A DNA stretch of 64,000 nt from Rhodomicrobium sp. R_RK_3 (GCF_002198715.1 NZ_MWLK01000015.1:238465-302464); one strand, 5' to 3'. Numbered from the stretch's first letter, positions 35,606 to 44,436 are shown. Notes: generated from the letters alone by a model not told the origin. Translations and numbers: made by a program.

Positions 35606-36488
35606 GATCCCGTTTCGCTCCCTGCGGCTGGCCGAACATCGCGACGGCCATCGCCAGCGCGCCGCTGATGGCGTTTCCTTCCGGCCGGCGCTCGCGCTGC
35701 CTGAAGGCGTCGCTCAAATGCCGCGAATAGCTCGAAGCAAGGCCCCCGAGCAGGCAGAAGGGCGCCTCATCGCTCGCCAGCAGGGTGCGCAGCGTCAATT
35801 CCAGCTCGGCGATGGCGTGTTTGAGAATGTCGGAGGCGATGGCGTCGCCCCGGTCGGCATGGTCGAAAATCAGCGGCGCGAAGCTGGCGAAATCAGCCGG
35901 CTTGGCGGATTTGGCATAGTCGACGAGGGCGTCCGGGTCGTTGCCGTAGCGGGCGAGAATCGCCTCGGAGAGCTCGGTGCCGGGCCGCAGCCTGTCATAG
36001 GCGCGCAGCACCTCCTCCAGCAGGGCGCGGCCAAGCCGCCCGCCGCTGCACAGGTCGCCGATGACCGGCCCCCAGCCGCCGATGCTGCGGATCCGGCCGC
36101 CGTCCCGCGCGATGAACACCGAGCCGGTCCCGAGCACGGCGACCGCGCCGTCCTGCGTGCCGAGCGCGCCCTGGAGCGCGATGCGGGCGTCGGTCTCGAC
36201 GTGGCTGACGCGGAAGGGCAGCAGCGCGGCGATGCGGCCCGGCTTGTCGCCGATATTGGCCCCCGCAAGGCCGAGGACGGCGGCGCAATCGGCGATCCGG
36301 GCTTCCGGCAGGCGGGCTTGCTGGAGGGCGAGGCGCGCCGCCTCGGCGATGTTGTCGCGGGCGATGAGCATGTCGCTGGCGATGTTGGCGGAGCCGGCCA
36401 GCCCCTCGCCGAGGCGCCTGCCGGCACCATCCGCAACGACCGCCCGGCAGGACGTTCCGCCACCATCGACTGCGATCAAAAGCGTCAT
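35598..36488 (-). CDS. BadF/BadG-family amino-sugar kinase (GlcNAc/MurNAc kinase candidate)
   Basis: A 296-residue ASKHA-fold kinase. LLIAVDGGGTSCRAVVAD is phosphate-1, VAVLGTGSVFIARD phosphate-2, IGGWGPVIGDLCSGGRLGR the BadF-family glycine motif, and FCLLGGLASSY the adenosine motif. In this family, eukaryotic NAGK-like and clostridial MurK enzymes phosphorylate GlcNAc and MurNAc at C6. Being in one regulon with a MurQ-like etherase, NagA and a sugar ABC importer (which delivers unphosphorylated sugar) makes it the needed first kinase. Which sugar it prefers is not determined by sequence here. Confidence 0.82.
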   Translation of the reverse strand: MTLLIAVDGGGTSCRAVVADGAGRRLGEGLAGSANIASDMLIARDNIAEAARLALQQARLPEARIADCAAVLGLAGANIGDKPGRIAALLPFRVSHVETDARIALQGALGTQDGAVAVLGTGSVFIARDGGRIRSIGGWGPVIGDLCSGGRLGRALLEEVLRAYDRLRPGTELSEAILARYGNDPDALVDYAKSAKPADFASFAPLIFDHADRGDAIASDILKHAIAELELTLRTLLASDEAPFCLLGGLASSYSRHLSDAFRQRERRPEGNAISGALAMAVAMFGQPQGAKRDHG

Positions 36489-36682
36489 CGTGACCTCAAA
36501 AGATGCAATACCAATCTAATACCATTTTAGGCCGGCTGTCTCCCGAAAAACCGCGCTCCGATTTTTATATAATAATATCAATAATATATACTGAAAGTGT
36601 CCAGCTTCTCCAAAATCTTAATCAACTTATATGGACAAGTGGTATTTCTTTGGCATTATATCGGCGGGGGAGGGTTACGGTC
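36489..36682. promoter_or_regulatory. AT-rich divergent control region of the amino-sugar regulon
   Basis: The 194 bases between kinase and murQ are strikingly AT-rich for this genome, notably TTTTTATATAATAATATCAA near 36560-36580. AATACCAATCTAATACCATT at 36507-36526 contains two ATACCA half-sites, and GTGGTATT at 36639-36646 is another on the opposite strand; TGGTAT halves would suit a HutC-type GntR operator. No exact promoter hexamers are asserted. The regulator encoded next door probably binds here. Confidence 0.5.
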
Positions 36683-37633
36683 ATGGCACTCACAAATACC
36701 GAGCAGCGCCATCGGGCTTCGAACGCTCTCGACACCCTGCCGCCCGAGATCGCCTTGATGGTGATGTGCGACGTTCAGATCGCGGCGGCCCGCGCCGTTC
36801 GCGACGCCATCCCGCAAATCGCCGAGGCCGCCGGGATCGTGGCGGGATGTCTGGAATCCGGTGGACGGCTGATATATGCCGGCGCGGGCAGTTCCGGGCT
36901 GATGGCGCTCGCCGACGCCTTGGAGATCCCCGGCACATTCGGCATCGGCCGCGAGCGGATCATCATCCTCTTGTCCGAAGGCGTCGAGACCATCGCGAAT
37001 TTCGCCGCCGAGACCGAGGACGACGAGGAGCGCGGCGCCGAAGACGTGCGTGCGCTCGACCCCGGCGCGAACGACTGCCTGATCGCCTTATCCGCCAGCG
37101 GCACGACGCCCTACGCGGTCGCCGCCCTCCTCGCCGCCAAGGCGGCGGGCGCGAAGACCATCGCCATCGCCAACAATGCCGGCACGCCGCTGCTGACCCT
37201 CGCCGGCACCGCCATCCATCTCGACACGCCGCCCGAAATCCTCGCCGGCTCGACGCGGATGGGGGCGGGGACGGCGCAGAAGATCGTGCTCAACATGATC
37301 TCGACCCAGGCGGGCATTCATCTCGGCCATGTGCATGACGGCTACATGGTCAACGTCCGCCCCGACAACGCCAAGCTCAGGGACCGCGCCCGGCGCATGG
37401 TGAGCGCCATCGCCGGCTGCGACGACCGCACCGCCGAAGACAGTTTCGCCCGCTCCGGCGGCTCCACCAAGATCGCCATCCTGCTCGCCAGCGGCGCGGA
37501 CAGCCCCGACGCCGCGCGCGCCATCCTTCAACAATCCGGGCAGGTGCTCAGGCCCGCTTTGCAACATCTTCATGCCAGCCGAAGCCAAAACCGCAATGCG
37601 CCAGACGGCGCGCCAATCGGAGCGTCTCGATGA
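36683..37633 (+). CDS. murQ: N-acetylmuramic acid 6-phosphate etherase family protein
   Basis: A 316-residue SIS-domain protein. GGRLIYAGAGSSGLMALADA replaces the usual GAGTSGR loop; ALSASGTTPYAVAALLAAKA and EILAGSTRMGAGTAQKIVLN are the MurQ hallmarks. MurQ removes D-lactate from MurNAc-6-P, giving GlcNAc-6-P, which NagA then deacetylates. Length is near normal. GGGGGAGGG lies upstream of the chosen ATG; the much longer upstream frame is AT-rich promoter sequence. The ATGA overlap with the binding-protein gene makes it the first gene of the uptake operon. Confidence 0.85.
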   Translation: MALTNTEQRHRASNALDTLPPEIALMVMCDVQIAAARAVRDAIPQIAEAAGIVAGCLESGGRLIYAGAGSSGLMALADALEIPGTFGIGRERIIILLSEGVETIANFAAETEDDEERGAEDVRALDPGANDCLIALSASGTTPYAVAALLAAKAAGAKTIAIANNAGTPLLTLAGTAIHLDTPPEILAGSTRMGAGTAQKIVLNMISTQAGIHLGHVHDGYMVNVRPDNAKLRDRARRMVSAIAGCDDRTAEDSFARSGGSTKIAILLASGADSPDAARAILQQSGQVLRPALQHLHASRSQNRNAPDGAPIGASR

Positions 37634-38889
37634 ACCACGATCCCCTGAAACGGGTGCTGCTTGCCGCGACATTCGCCCTCGCCGCCGGGTCGGCCCATGC
37701 CGCCGACGTGACCCTGACGATCGAGAGCTGGCGCAATGACGACCTGCCGATCTGGCAGGAGAAGATCATCCCTGCCTTCGAGGCCAAGAACCCGGGCATC
37801 AAGCTGAAATTCACGCCCTCTGCGCCGCCGGAATATAACGCGGTGCTGAACTCCAAGCTCGACGCCGGGTCGGCGGGCGACCTGATCGCCTGCCGCCCGT
37901 TCGACGCCTCGCTCAGCCTCTATAGCAAGGGCCATCTCGTACCCGTGCAGGGCCTCGCGGGCATGAAGGATTTCAGCGCCGTCGCCAAATCCGGCTGGAG
38001 CACGGATGACGGCGCGGTGACCTATTGCGTACCGGTCGCCTCGGTCATCCACGGATTCCTTTACAACAAGGACGCCTTCGCCAAGGTCGGCGTCGAGGTG
38101 CCGAAGACGGAAGCGGAGTTCTTCGCGGCGCTCGAGAAGATCAAGAAGGACGGCACCTACATCCCGATGGCGATGGGCACCAACGACCAGTGGGAAGCCG
38201 CCACCATGGGCTACAACAATATCGGCCCGAACTATTGGAAGGGCGAGGAAGGCCGGCTCGCGCTCATCAAGGGCACGCAGAAGCTCACCGACGAGCCCTG
38301 GGTCGCTCCCTATCGCCAACTCGCCAAGTGGAAGCCCTATCTCGGCGACGGCTTCGAGGCGCAGACCTATCCGGACAGCCAGAACCTCTTTACGCTCGGC
38401 CGCGCGGCGATCTATCCGGCAGGCTCCTGGGACATTTCCGGCTTCAACACGCAGGCGCAGTTCAAGATGGGCGCCTTCTATCCGCCGGTGCAGAAGGCGG
38501 GCGACGAGTGCTACATCTCCGACCACACCGACATCGCCATCGGCATGAACGCCAAGACCAAGAATCCCGAGGCGGCGATGAAATTCCTCAATTGGGTCAC
38601 CACCGCCGAATTCGCCGATCTCTACGCCAACGCTCTGCCGGGCTTCTTCTCGCTCTCCGATCACAAGATCACCATGAAGGACCCGGTGGCGCAGGAATTC
38701 CTGTCCTGGCGCGGCAAGTGCAAATCGACGATCCGCTCGACCTATCAGATCCTGTCGCGCGGCACGCCGAACCTGGAAAACGAGACCTGGAACGCCTCGG
38801 TCAATGTCATCAAGGGCACCGAGACGCCGGAAGCGGCTGGCGCGCGCCTGCAAAAGGGCCTCGCGAGCTGGTATAAGCCGCAGCAATAA
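37630..38889 (+). CDS. Carbohydrate ABC transporter substrate-binding protein (family 1)
   Basis: A 419-residue binding protein with a Sec signal (LLAATFALAAGSAHA). The mature part, LTIESWRNDDLPIWQEKIIP and FEAKNPGIKLKFT, is the SBP_bac_1 pattern used for oligosaccharides and amino sugars. The gene context points to a peptidoglycan- or chitin-derived sugar (MurNAc, GlcNAc, or their disaccharide). It is coupled to murQ by an ATGA overlap and followed by a 12-base-pair hairpin before the permeases. Confidence 0.87.
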   Translation: MNHDPLKRVLLAATFALAAGSAHAADVTLTIESWRNDDLPIWQEKIIPAFEAKNPGIKLKFTPSAPPEYNAVLNSKLDAGSAGDLIACRPFDASLSLYSKGHLVPVQGLAGMKDFSAVAKSGWSTDDGAVTYCVPVASVIHGFLYNKDAFAKVGVEVPKTEAEFFAALEKIKKDGTYIPMAMGTNDQWEAATMGYNNIGPNYWKGEEGRLALIKGTQKLTDEPWVAPYRQLAKWKPYLGDGFEAQTYPDSQNLFTLGRAAIYPAGSWDISGFNTQAQFKMGAFYPPVQKAGDECYISDHTDIAIGMNAKTKNPEAAMKFLNWVTTAEFADLYANALPGFFSLSDHKITMKDPVAQEFLSWRGKCKSTIRSTYQILSRGTPNLENETWNASVNVIKGTETPEAAGARLQKGLASWYKPQQ

Positions 38890-38902
38890 GATCGGGCACT
38901 AA

Positions 38903-38930
38903 TCCGGGCCGGAGGTCTCTCCGGCCCGGA
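38903..38930 (+). promoter_or_regulatory. Intercistronic hairpin after the amino-sugar binding-protein gene
   Basis: TCCGGGCCGGAG, loop GTCT, CTCCGGCCCGGA: a perfect 12-base-pair stem with a tetraloop, 13 bases after the binding-protein stop. No T-run follows. Probably stabilises the upstream message or reduces read-through into the permease genes. Confidence 0.7.
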
Positions 38931-38955
38931 CGGCGAATAGGGGCGGGACACGCGG

Positions 38956-39885
38956 ATGACGGACGAGATCGCGGGGCGGCGAAAAACCCGCTGGCACATT
39001 GCGGTGTTCCTGGCGCCCGCCATCCTCGTCTATACCGCCCTGATGATCGTGCCGCTGTTCAGCACGCTGAAACTCTCGCTGTTCAAGGACATCGACCATC
39101 AGCAGGTCTTCGTCGGCCTCGACAATTTCCGCACGTTGTTCGGCGATCCGCGCTGGTCGAAGGATTTCTGGAACGCGCTCGGCAACAATCTCTGGTTCTT
39201 CACCGTCCATATGCTGCTGCAGAATCCCATCGGCATCCTGCTCGCCGCGCTGCTCAGCAATCCGCGCCTGCGCTTCGCCAGCTTCTACCGGACTGCGATC
39301 TTCGTGCCGACCATCCTCTCCTTCGTCATCGTCGGCTTCACCTGGAAGCTCATCCTCAGCCCGATCTGGGGCATCGCGCCGAACCTGCTCGATGCCATCG
39401 GCCTGAAAAGCCTGTTCGCGCCATGGCTCGGCATGGAGGCCTATGCGCTGACGACGCTCAGCCTGATCTCGGTCTGGCAGTTCGTCGGCATCCCGATGAT
39501 GCTGATCTACGCCGCGCTGCTCACCATTCCGGACGAGGTGCTGGAGGCCGCCGAATGCGACGGCATCACCGGCATGGCGCAATTCTGGAAGATCCAATTG
39601 CCGCTGATCCTGCCCTCCATCGGCATCATCTCGGTGCTGACCTTCGTCGCCAATTTCAACGCCTTCGACCTGATCTACTCGGCGCAAGGCGCGCTCGCCG
39701 GTCCGAACTACGCGACCGACATTCTGGGCACCTTCCTCTACCGCACCTTCTTCGGCTTCCAGTTGCAGATCGGCAATCCCAACATGGGCTCGGCTATCGC
39801 CTTCGCCATGCTGATGATCATCCTGACCGGCGTCTCGATCTACCTCTTCGCGGTGCAGACGCGTCTGCGCCGCTATCAGCTTTAG
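38956..39885 (+). CDS. Sugar ABC transporter permease 1 (MalF/UgpA type)
   Basis: A 309-residue permease with six main helices. VFLAPAILVYTALMIVPLFS is the typical first helix and LEAAECDGITGMAQFWKIQL the EAA loop that contacts the ATPase. It pairs with the permease encoded at 40262 for the same transporter. A 376-base repeat-filled gap separates the two, unusual for such operons. Confidence 0.88.
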   Translation: MTDEIAGRRKTRWHIAVFLAPAILVYTALMIVPLFSTLKLSLFKDIDHQQVFVGLDNFRTLFGDPRWSKDFWNALGNNLWFFTVHMLLQNPIGILLAALLSNPRLRFASFYRTAIFVPTILSFVIVGFTWKLILSPIWGIAPNLLDAIGLKSLFAPWLGMEAYALTTLSLISVWQFVGIPMMLIYAALLTIPDEVLEAAECDGITGMAQFWKIQLPLILPSIGIISVLTFVANFNAFDLIYSAQGALAGPNYATDILGTFLYRTFFGFQLQIGNPNMGSAIAFAMLMIILTGVSIYLFAVQTRLRRYQL

Positions 39886-40261
39886 GGAGGCGGACAGGAT
39901 GGACACAGATACGCGCGCAACCTTCCACGATCCGCAGCCGGACTCCGCCTACGGGAGACTTCCGCGCATTGCCGAAACCTCTCATCCTTCGCCCCGGCCG
40001 TCAGAGCTGGGGCCTACTCGCTTTTCCGCCGGCACCGTGCTTGCGGATCGGCCAATGGGTCCCGACTCACCGCTTCGCGGTGTCCGGGACGACGGGAGGG
40101 AATTGTATCGAGGTCTTCACGAGGTCAGGGGTTCGTGCCTCACCGTGAGTCCGCAACCCCTCACCCGGCGCGCTTCGCGCGCCGACCTCTCCCCTGGGAG
40201 AGGTTGCGCCGCGGCGCCTGGGGGCGTTTTGCGCCCGACTGAACCGGTCTAGGCGCCCGCC
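39886..40261 (+). repeat. Repeat-filled gap splitting the two sugar permease genes
   Basis: After permease 1, GGGAGGCGGACAGG precedes an ATG at 39899 that opens a 117-codon frame ending at 40252. From about 39980 this frame is made of dispersed repeats: the CCCGGCCGTCAG / CAATGGGTCCCG family in reverse orientation (39987-40095) and a CCCCTCACCC/CTCTCCCC element (about 40150-40208). The first 25 codons, with the strong ribosome site, could be the original start of permease 2, now cut off by repeat insertion. Nothing suggests that the 117-residue frame is a functional protein. Confidence 0.55.
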
Positions 40262-41098
40262 ATGTCCGCTCGCCAATCCACGCCCCGCGCCGTTGCCGCC
40301 CATGCGATCCTGATCGCCTATACGCTCATTGCGCTGTTCCCCGTCTTCGTCATTCTCATCAACTCGTTCAAATCCCGCGCCGCCATCTTCAGCCAGCCGC
40401 TCTCGCTGCCGAACAGCACGACATTCAGCCTGCTCGGCTATGAGACGGTCTGGGCCCAGGGCAATTTCATCCTCTATTTCCAGAACAGCGTCATCGTCAC
40501 CGTCGCGTCCTTGTTCTGCGTGTTGCTGTTCGGCGCCATGGCCGCTTTCGCGCTGTCCGAATACCGCTTCCGGGGCAATTCGCTGGTCGTGCTCTATCTG
40601 GCGCTCGGCATCATGATCCCGATCCGGCTCGGCACCGTCGCGATCCTGCAATTGATCGTCGCATCCGGGCTGGTCAACACGCTGGCGGCGCTGATCCTGG
40701 TCTATACGGCACAAGGGCTGCCGCTCTCGGTGTTCATTTTGTCGGAGTTCATGCGGCAGGTCTCGGGCGACCTGAAGAATGCCGGCCGCATCGACGGCCT
40801 CAGTGAATACCGCATCTTCTTCCGGCTGGTGCTGCCCATCGTGCGCCCGGCCATGGCCACCGTCGCGGTGTTCACGCTGATCCCGATCTGGAATGACCTC
40901 TGGTTCCCGCTGATCCTGGCGCCGGCGGAGAACACCAAGACGCTCACCCTCGGTTCGCAGGTGTTCATCGGGCAGTTCCTGACCAACTGGAACGCCGTGC
41001 TCGCCTCGCTGTCGCTGGCGATCCTGCCCGCGCTGATCCTATATCTGATCTTCTCGCGCCAGCTCATCCGTGGCATCACATCGGGAGCGGTCAAATGA
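40262..41098 (+). CDS. Sugar ABC transporter permease 2 (MalG/UgpE type)
   Basis: A 278-residue permease, six helices, with KNAGRIDGLSEYRIFFRLVL as the EAA loop, and a normal MalG-type ending (SRQLIRGITSGAVK). The start MSARQSTPRAVAAHAIL lacks a clear ribosome site: the 12 bases upstream (CTAGGCGCCCGC) come from the repeat-filled gap, so expression may be weak or rely on an earlier start. Its stop overlaps the next gene's ATG. Confidence 0.85.
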   Translation: MSARQSTPRAVAAHAILIAYTLIALFPVFVILINSFKSRAAIFSQPLSLPNSTTFSLLGYETVWAQGNFILYFQNSVIVTVASLFCVLLFGAMAAFALSEYRFRGNSLVVLYLALGIMIPIRLGTVAILQLIVASGLVNTLAALILVYTAQGLPLSVFILSEFMRQVSGDLKNAGRIDGLSEYRIFFRLVLPIVRPAMATVAVFTLIPIWNDLWFPLILAPAENTKTLTLGSQVFIGQFLTNWNAVLASLSLAILPALILYLIFSRQLIRGITSGAVK

Positions 41099-42147
41099 GC
41101 GCTTTGCGCGTCCTCGTCGCCGGCCTCGGCAATATGGGCCGCAGCCATGCCCTGGCCTATCACCGCAATCCCGGTTTCGAGGTCGTGGGGCTGGTCAACC
41201 GCTCGCCGGTCGAGTTGCCGGACGAGCTTGCGGCGTTCCCGGTCTTAGAGAGCTACGAAGCCGCGCTCGCGGCACTGAAGCCCGACCTCGTCTCGATCAA
41301 CACCTATTCGGAGAGTCACGCGGATTACGCCGTCGCGGCGATGGAAACGGGCGCGCATGTCTTCGTCGAAAAACCGCTGGCGACGACGGTCGAGGATGCG
41401 CGGCGTGTCGTTGCTGCCGCGAAGGCGACGGGCCGCAAACTCGTCGTCGGCTACATCCTGCGCCACCACCCCTCCTGGCAGACGCTGATCGCCGAAGCCC
41501 GCAAGCTCGGCGGCCCTTACGTCTTCCGCCTCAACCTCAACCAGCAATCCTCCGGCGCGACCTGGCAGACGCACAAGAACCTGATGCGCACCACCTCGCC
41601 CATCGTCGATTGCGGCGTGCATTATGTCGATGTGATGTGCCAGATCACCGATGCGCGGCCGGTCAGCGTGCGCGGCATGGGGCTGCGCCTGTCGGAGGAG
41701 ATCGCGGCGGAGATGTATAATTACGGCCACTTCCAGGTGCTGTTCGAGGACGGCTCGATCGGCTGGTACGAGGCGGGCTGGGGGCCGATGATGTCAGAGA
41801 CGGCCTATTTCGTGAAGGACATCGTCTCGCCCAAAGGCAGCGTCTCCATCATCATGGACGAGGCGGCCAAATCCGACGACATCAACGCCCATACGCGCAC
41901 CTCGACCATCCGCATCCACCGCGCCGCGACGGATGCGGCCGGCGCGTTCCTGCAAGCCGACACCGATCTGTCGATGGCCGACGAGCCGGACCACCAGGCG
42001 CTCTGCGACCGCGAGCAGGCTTTCGTGCTCCGCGCCATCCGCGAGGATCTCGACCTCACACGCCACATGGACGACGCCGTCCAATCCCTCAATATTTGCC
42101 TGGCGGCGGATGCGAGCATTCGCAGCGGCCAGGCCATCACGCTCTAA
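41095..42147 (+). CDS. Gfo/Idh/MocA-family oxidoreductase
   Basis: A 350-residue NAD(P)-dependent dehydrogenase. Residues 1-120 are a Rossmann domain (GLGNMGRSHALAYHRNPG; EKPLATT with the conserved Lys near 92), and the rest the GFO_IDH_MocA C-terminal domain with RTTSPIVDCGVHYVDVMC. Members oxidise or epimerise sugars and inositols. In this operon it may modify the imported amino sugar or a companion sugar; no standard GlcNAc/MurNAc route requires it. Coupled to the permease by ATGA. Confidence 0.87.
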   Translation: MSALRVLVAGLGNMGRSHALAYHRNPGFEVVGLVNRSPVELPDELAAFPVLESYEAALAALKPDLVSINTYSESHADYAVAAMETGAHVFVEKPLATTVEDARRVVAAAKATGRKLVVGYILRHHPSWQTLIAEARKLGGPYVFRLNLNQQSSGATWQTHKNLMRTTSPIVDCGVHYVDVMCQITDARPVSVRGMGLRLSEEIAAEMYNYGHFQVLFEDGSIGWYEAGWGPMMSETAYFVKDIVSPKGSVSIIMDEAAKSDDINAHTRTSTIRIHRAATDAAGAFLQADTDLSMADEPDHQALCDREQAFVLRAIREDLDLTRHMDDAVQSLNICLAADASIRSGQAITL

Positions 42148-42160
42148 TAGGACCGTTTTC

Positions 42161-43171
42161 ATGGGTGCATTGACGCTCTCCGGCATCCATAAATCATTCG
42201 GTGCCGTCCACATCCTCAAAGGCATCGATTTGGACGTCGCCGATGGCGAATTCGTCATCATCGTCGGCCCTTCCGGCTGCGGGAAATCCACGCTGCTGCG
42301 GGTGATCGCGGGGCTGGAGGACGCGACCTCGGGGGCGGTGAAGATCGACGGCGCCGATGTCGGCCACACGCCGCCCGCCGAGCGCGGCATCGCCATGGTG
42401 TTCCAGAGCTACGCGCTCTATCCGCATCTGAATGTGCGCGACAACATGGCCCTCGGCCTGAAGCACGCCAAATTCCCCAAGGAGGAGATCGCCAAACGCG
42501 TCGCGCAGGCGACGAAGATGCTGTCGCTGGGCAGCTATCTGGAGCGGCGCCCGGCGGAACTCTCCGGTGGCCAGCGCCAGCGCGTCGCCGTCGGGCGGGC
42601 CGTGGTGCGCAAGCCAAAACTGTTCCTGTTCGACGAGCCGCTGTCGAACCTCGACTCGATCCTGCGGGTGAATACGCGGCTGGAGCTGGCGCGGCTGCAC
42701 CGCGAGCTGAAGGCCACCATGATCTACGTCACCCACGATCAGACCGAGGCCATGACGCTCGCCGACCGCATCGTCATCCTGCGCGACGGCGTCGTCGAGC
42801 AGATCGGCACGCCGATGGAGCTGTATAATGCGCCGGCCAATGTCTTCGTCGCCGGCTTCATCGGCTCGCCGCAGATGAACTTCATTGACGCCGCCGCGTT
42901 GGGCAGGCATGACGCCGTGACCATCGGCGTGCGGCCCGAGCATATCCGGCTCGATCCGGCGGCCGGCGACGCGGCGGGCGCGGTGACGCATATCGAGCAT
43001 CTGGGCGCGGACACCAACGTCTATCTCGATTGCGGCAAGGCGGGCCTGCTGACCATCCGCCTCTTCGGCCACCATGATTTCGACATCGGCGCAAAACTGT
43101 TCGCGCGGTTCGAGCAGGACAAGCTGTTCCGCTTCGACGGCGATCAGAGGGCGATCGGCAAAGGCGCGTAA
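42161..43171 (+). CDS. Sugar ABC transporter ATP-binding protein (UgpC/MsmK/MalK type)
   Basis: A 336-residue ATPase with Walker A GPSGCGKSTLLRV, Q-loop FQSYALYPHL, signature [15 protein letters not shown], Walker B LFLFDEPLSNLD, switch His VTHDQTEAM and a TOBE domain (about 235-325, with GVRPEHIRL). It powers the two permeases. The start is 13 bases after the dehydrogenase stop; a longer frame upstream is a shadow of that gene. Slightly shorter than MalK (about 370) in its regulatory end. Confidence 0.9.
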   Translation: MGALTLSGIHKSFGAVHILKGIDLDVADGEFVIIVGPSGCGKSTLLRVIAGLEDATSGAVKIDGADVGHTPPAERGIAMVFQSYALYPHLNVRDNMALGLKHAKFPKEEIAKRVAQATKMLSLGSYLERRPAELSGGQRQRVAVGRAVVRKPKLFLFDEPLSNLDSILRVNTRLELARLHRELKATMIYVTHDQTEAMTLADRIVILRDGVVEQIGTPMELYNAPANVFVAGFIGSPQMNFIDAAALGRHDAVTIGVRPEHIRLDPAAGDAAGAVTHIEHLGADTNVYLDCGKAGLLTIRLFGHHDFDIGAKLFARFEQDKLFRFDGDQRAIGKGA

Positions 43172-43202
43172 GAGCCGTTCTTATCCGGGCGCGCTTCTTT
43201 TG

Positions 43203-43308
43203 ATAATCCCCGCGAAGGCGGGGACCCCGTACGCCGCAGCGATTGTGGTTCGGCACAGACCAGCGACTAGCTTTGCCCTTTACTGGGTCCCCGCCTTCGC
43301 GGGGATTT
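43203..43308. repeat. MITE-like inverted repeat, GTCATCCCCGCG family, copy 3 (inverted)
   Basis: ATAATCCCCGCGAAGGCGGG at the left, TCCCCGCCTTCGCGGGGAT at the right. Interior GCTTTGCCCTTTACTGGGTC is the reverse complement of the left interior of copy 2 (CAGTAAAGGGCAAA), so this copy lies in the opposite orientation and is more diverged. It separates the transporter ATPase from the SIS-domain gene. Confidence 0.75.
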
Positions 43309-43395
43309 CGTCTGAGGGTGTGAAGAGTGCTTCCACCACGTTAAGCGCTTCGGAGCGATAAACGCCGAACGGCGCGATATTGATATGAGGCAACA

Positions 43396-44436
43396 ATGAC
43401 CGACCGACCTGCCGGCCCCAGCGCCATGGCGGAGGAAATCCGTGAAGTGCCGGAGGCCGTCGCCCGGTTCTTCGCGCGCGAGGAGGGCAATCTGCGCGAC
43501 ACCGCGCGGCGGCTGGCCGAATTGCGGCCTGGCGTCATCGTCACCTGCGCGCGCGGCTCCTCGGACAATGCGGCGGTCTATTTCAAATATCTGGCGGAAA
43601 TCCTTGTCGGCATTCCGGTGGCGTCGATGGGGCCGTCGGTCGCCTCGCTCTATCATGCGCCGCTGCGATTGGCGGGCGCCGCGCTGATCTCGGTCTCGCA
43701 ATCGGGCAAGTCGCCGGACATCGTCAGCCTGCAGCAGGCGGCGCGGGCGGCCGGCGCCTTCGTCATCGCCGTGGTCAATGACGTGGACGCGCCGCTCGCC
43801 AGAAGCGCCGATGCCGTGCTGCCGTTCCATTCCGGCCTCGAACGCAGCGTCGCGGCGACCAAGACCTTCCTCTCCTCCGCCGCGATCCTTGCCGCGCTGG
43901 TCGCGGAATGGCGCGGCGATGCGGTGCTCGCCAAAGCGGTCCGCGCACTGCCCGAGGCGCTGGAGAAGGCCCTCGCCGCCGATTGGTCCGAGGCGCTGCC
44001 CGTCCTGCGCGATGCCAGTTCCGCCTATATCGTTGGGCGCGGCCCGGCCCTCCCCATCGCGGCCGAAGCGGCGCTGAAGCTGAAGGAGACCGCCATGCTG
44101 CACGCGGAAGCCTTCAGCGGCGCCGAGGTCATGCACGGCCCGGTGCAACTGGTCGAGCCGGGCTTCCCCGTCATCGCCCTACGCCCCCGCGACGCCGCCT
44201 TCGACGCCATGGCCGAGGCGGTCTCGCGTCTCGAAGCCACCGGCGCCCGCGTCTTCGTCGCCGAGCCGGGCGAGCCGCGTCCGGGCCGCCTGCCCATCAC
44301 CCCGAGCGGCCATCCGCTGCTCGACCCGCTGGTGATGCTGCTCTCCTTCTACGCGCTCGCGGAGCAGGTCGCCCAGTCTCGCGGCCACGACCCCGACCGC
44401 CCCAGCCGGCTGAAAAAAGTAACGCAAACCATGTGA
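43396..44436 (+). CDS. SIS-domain glucosamine-6-phosphate deaminase (NagB-II / GlmS-isomerase-like)
   Basis: A 346-residue protein with two SIS domains resembling the isomerase half of GlmS but without the glutaminase domain: CARGSSDNAAVYFKYLAE, ISVSQSGKSPDIVSLQQAAR, AATKTFLSSAAILAAL, IVGRGPALPIAAEAALKLKE and AEAFSGAEVMHGP. Such proteins (NagB-II) deaminate and isomerise GlcN-6-P to fructose-6-P, finishing the pathway after NagA. The position at the end of the amino-sugar operon agrees. The gap upstream carries a repeat, so it may have its own promoter. Confidence 0.87.
   Translation: MTDRPAGPSAMAEEIREVPEAVARFFAREEGNLRDTARRLAELRPGVIVTCARGSSDNAAVYFKYLAEILVGIPVASMGPSVASLYHAPLRLAGAALISVSQSGKSPDIVSLQQAARAAGAFVIAVVNDVDAPLARSADAVLPFHSGLERSVAATKTFLSSAAILAALVAEWRGDAVLAKAVRALPEALEKALAADWSEALPVLRDASSAYIVGRGPALPIAAEAALKLKETAMLHAEAFSGAEVMHGPVQLVEPGFPVIALRPRDAAFDAMAEAVSRLEATGARVFVAEPGEPRPGRLPITPSGHPLLDPLVMLLSFYALAEQVAQSRGHDPDRPSRLKKVTQTM

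Noticed and set aside
39899..40252. 117-residue open frame between the permease genes as a protein
   Set aside because: Most of it is dispersed repeat sequence found elsewhere in the window in other frames and orientations.
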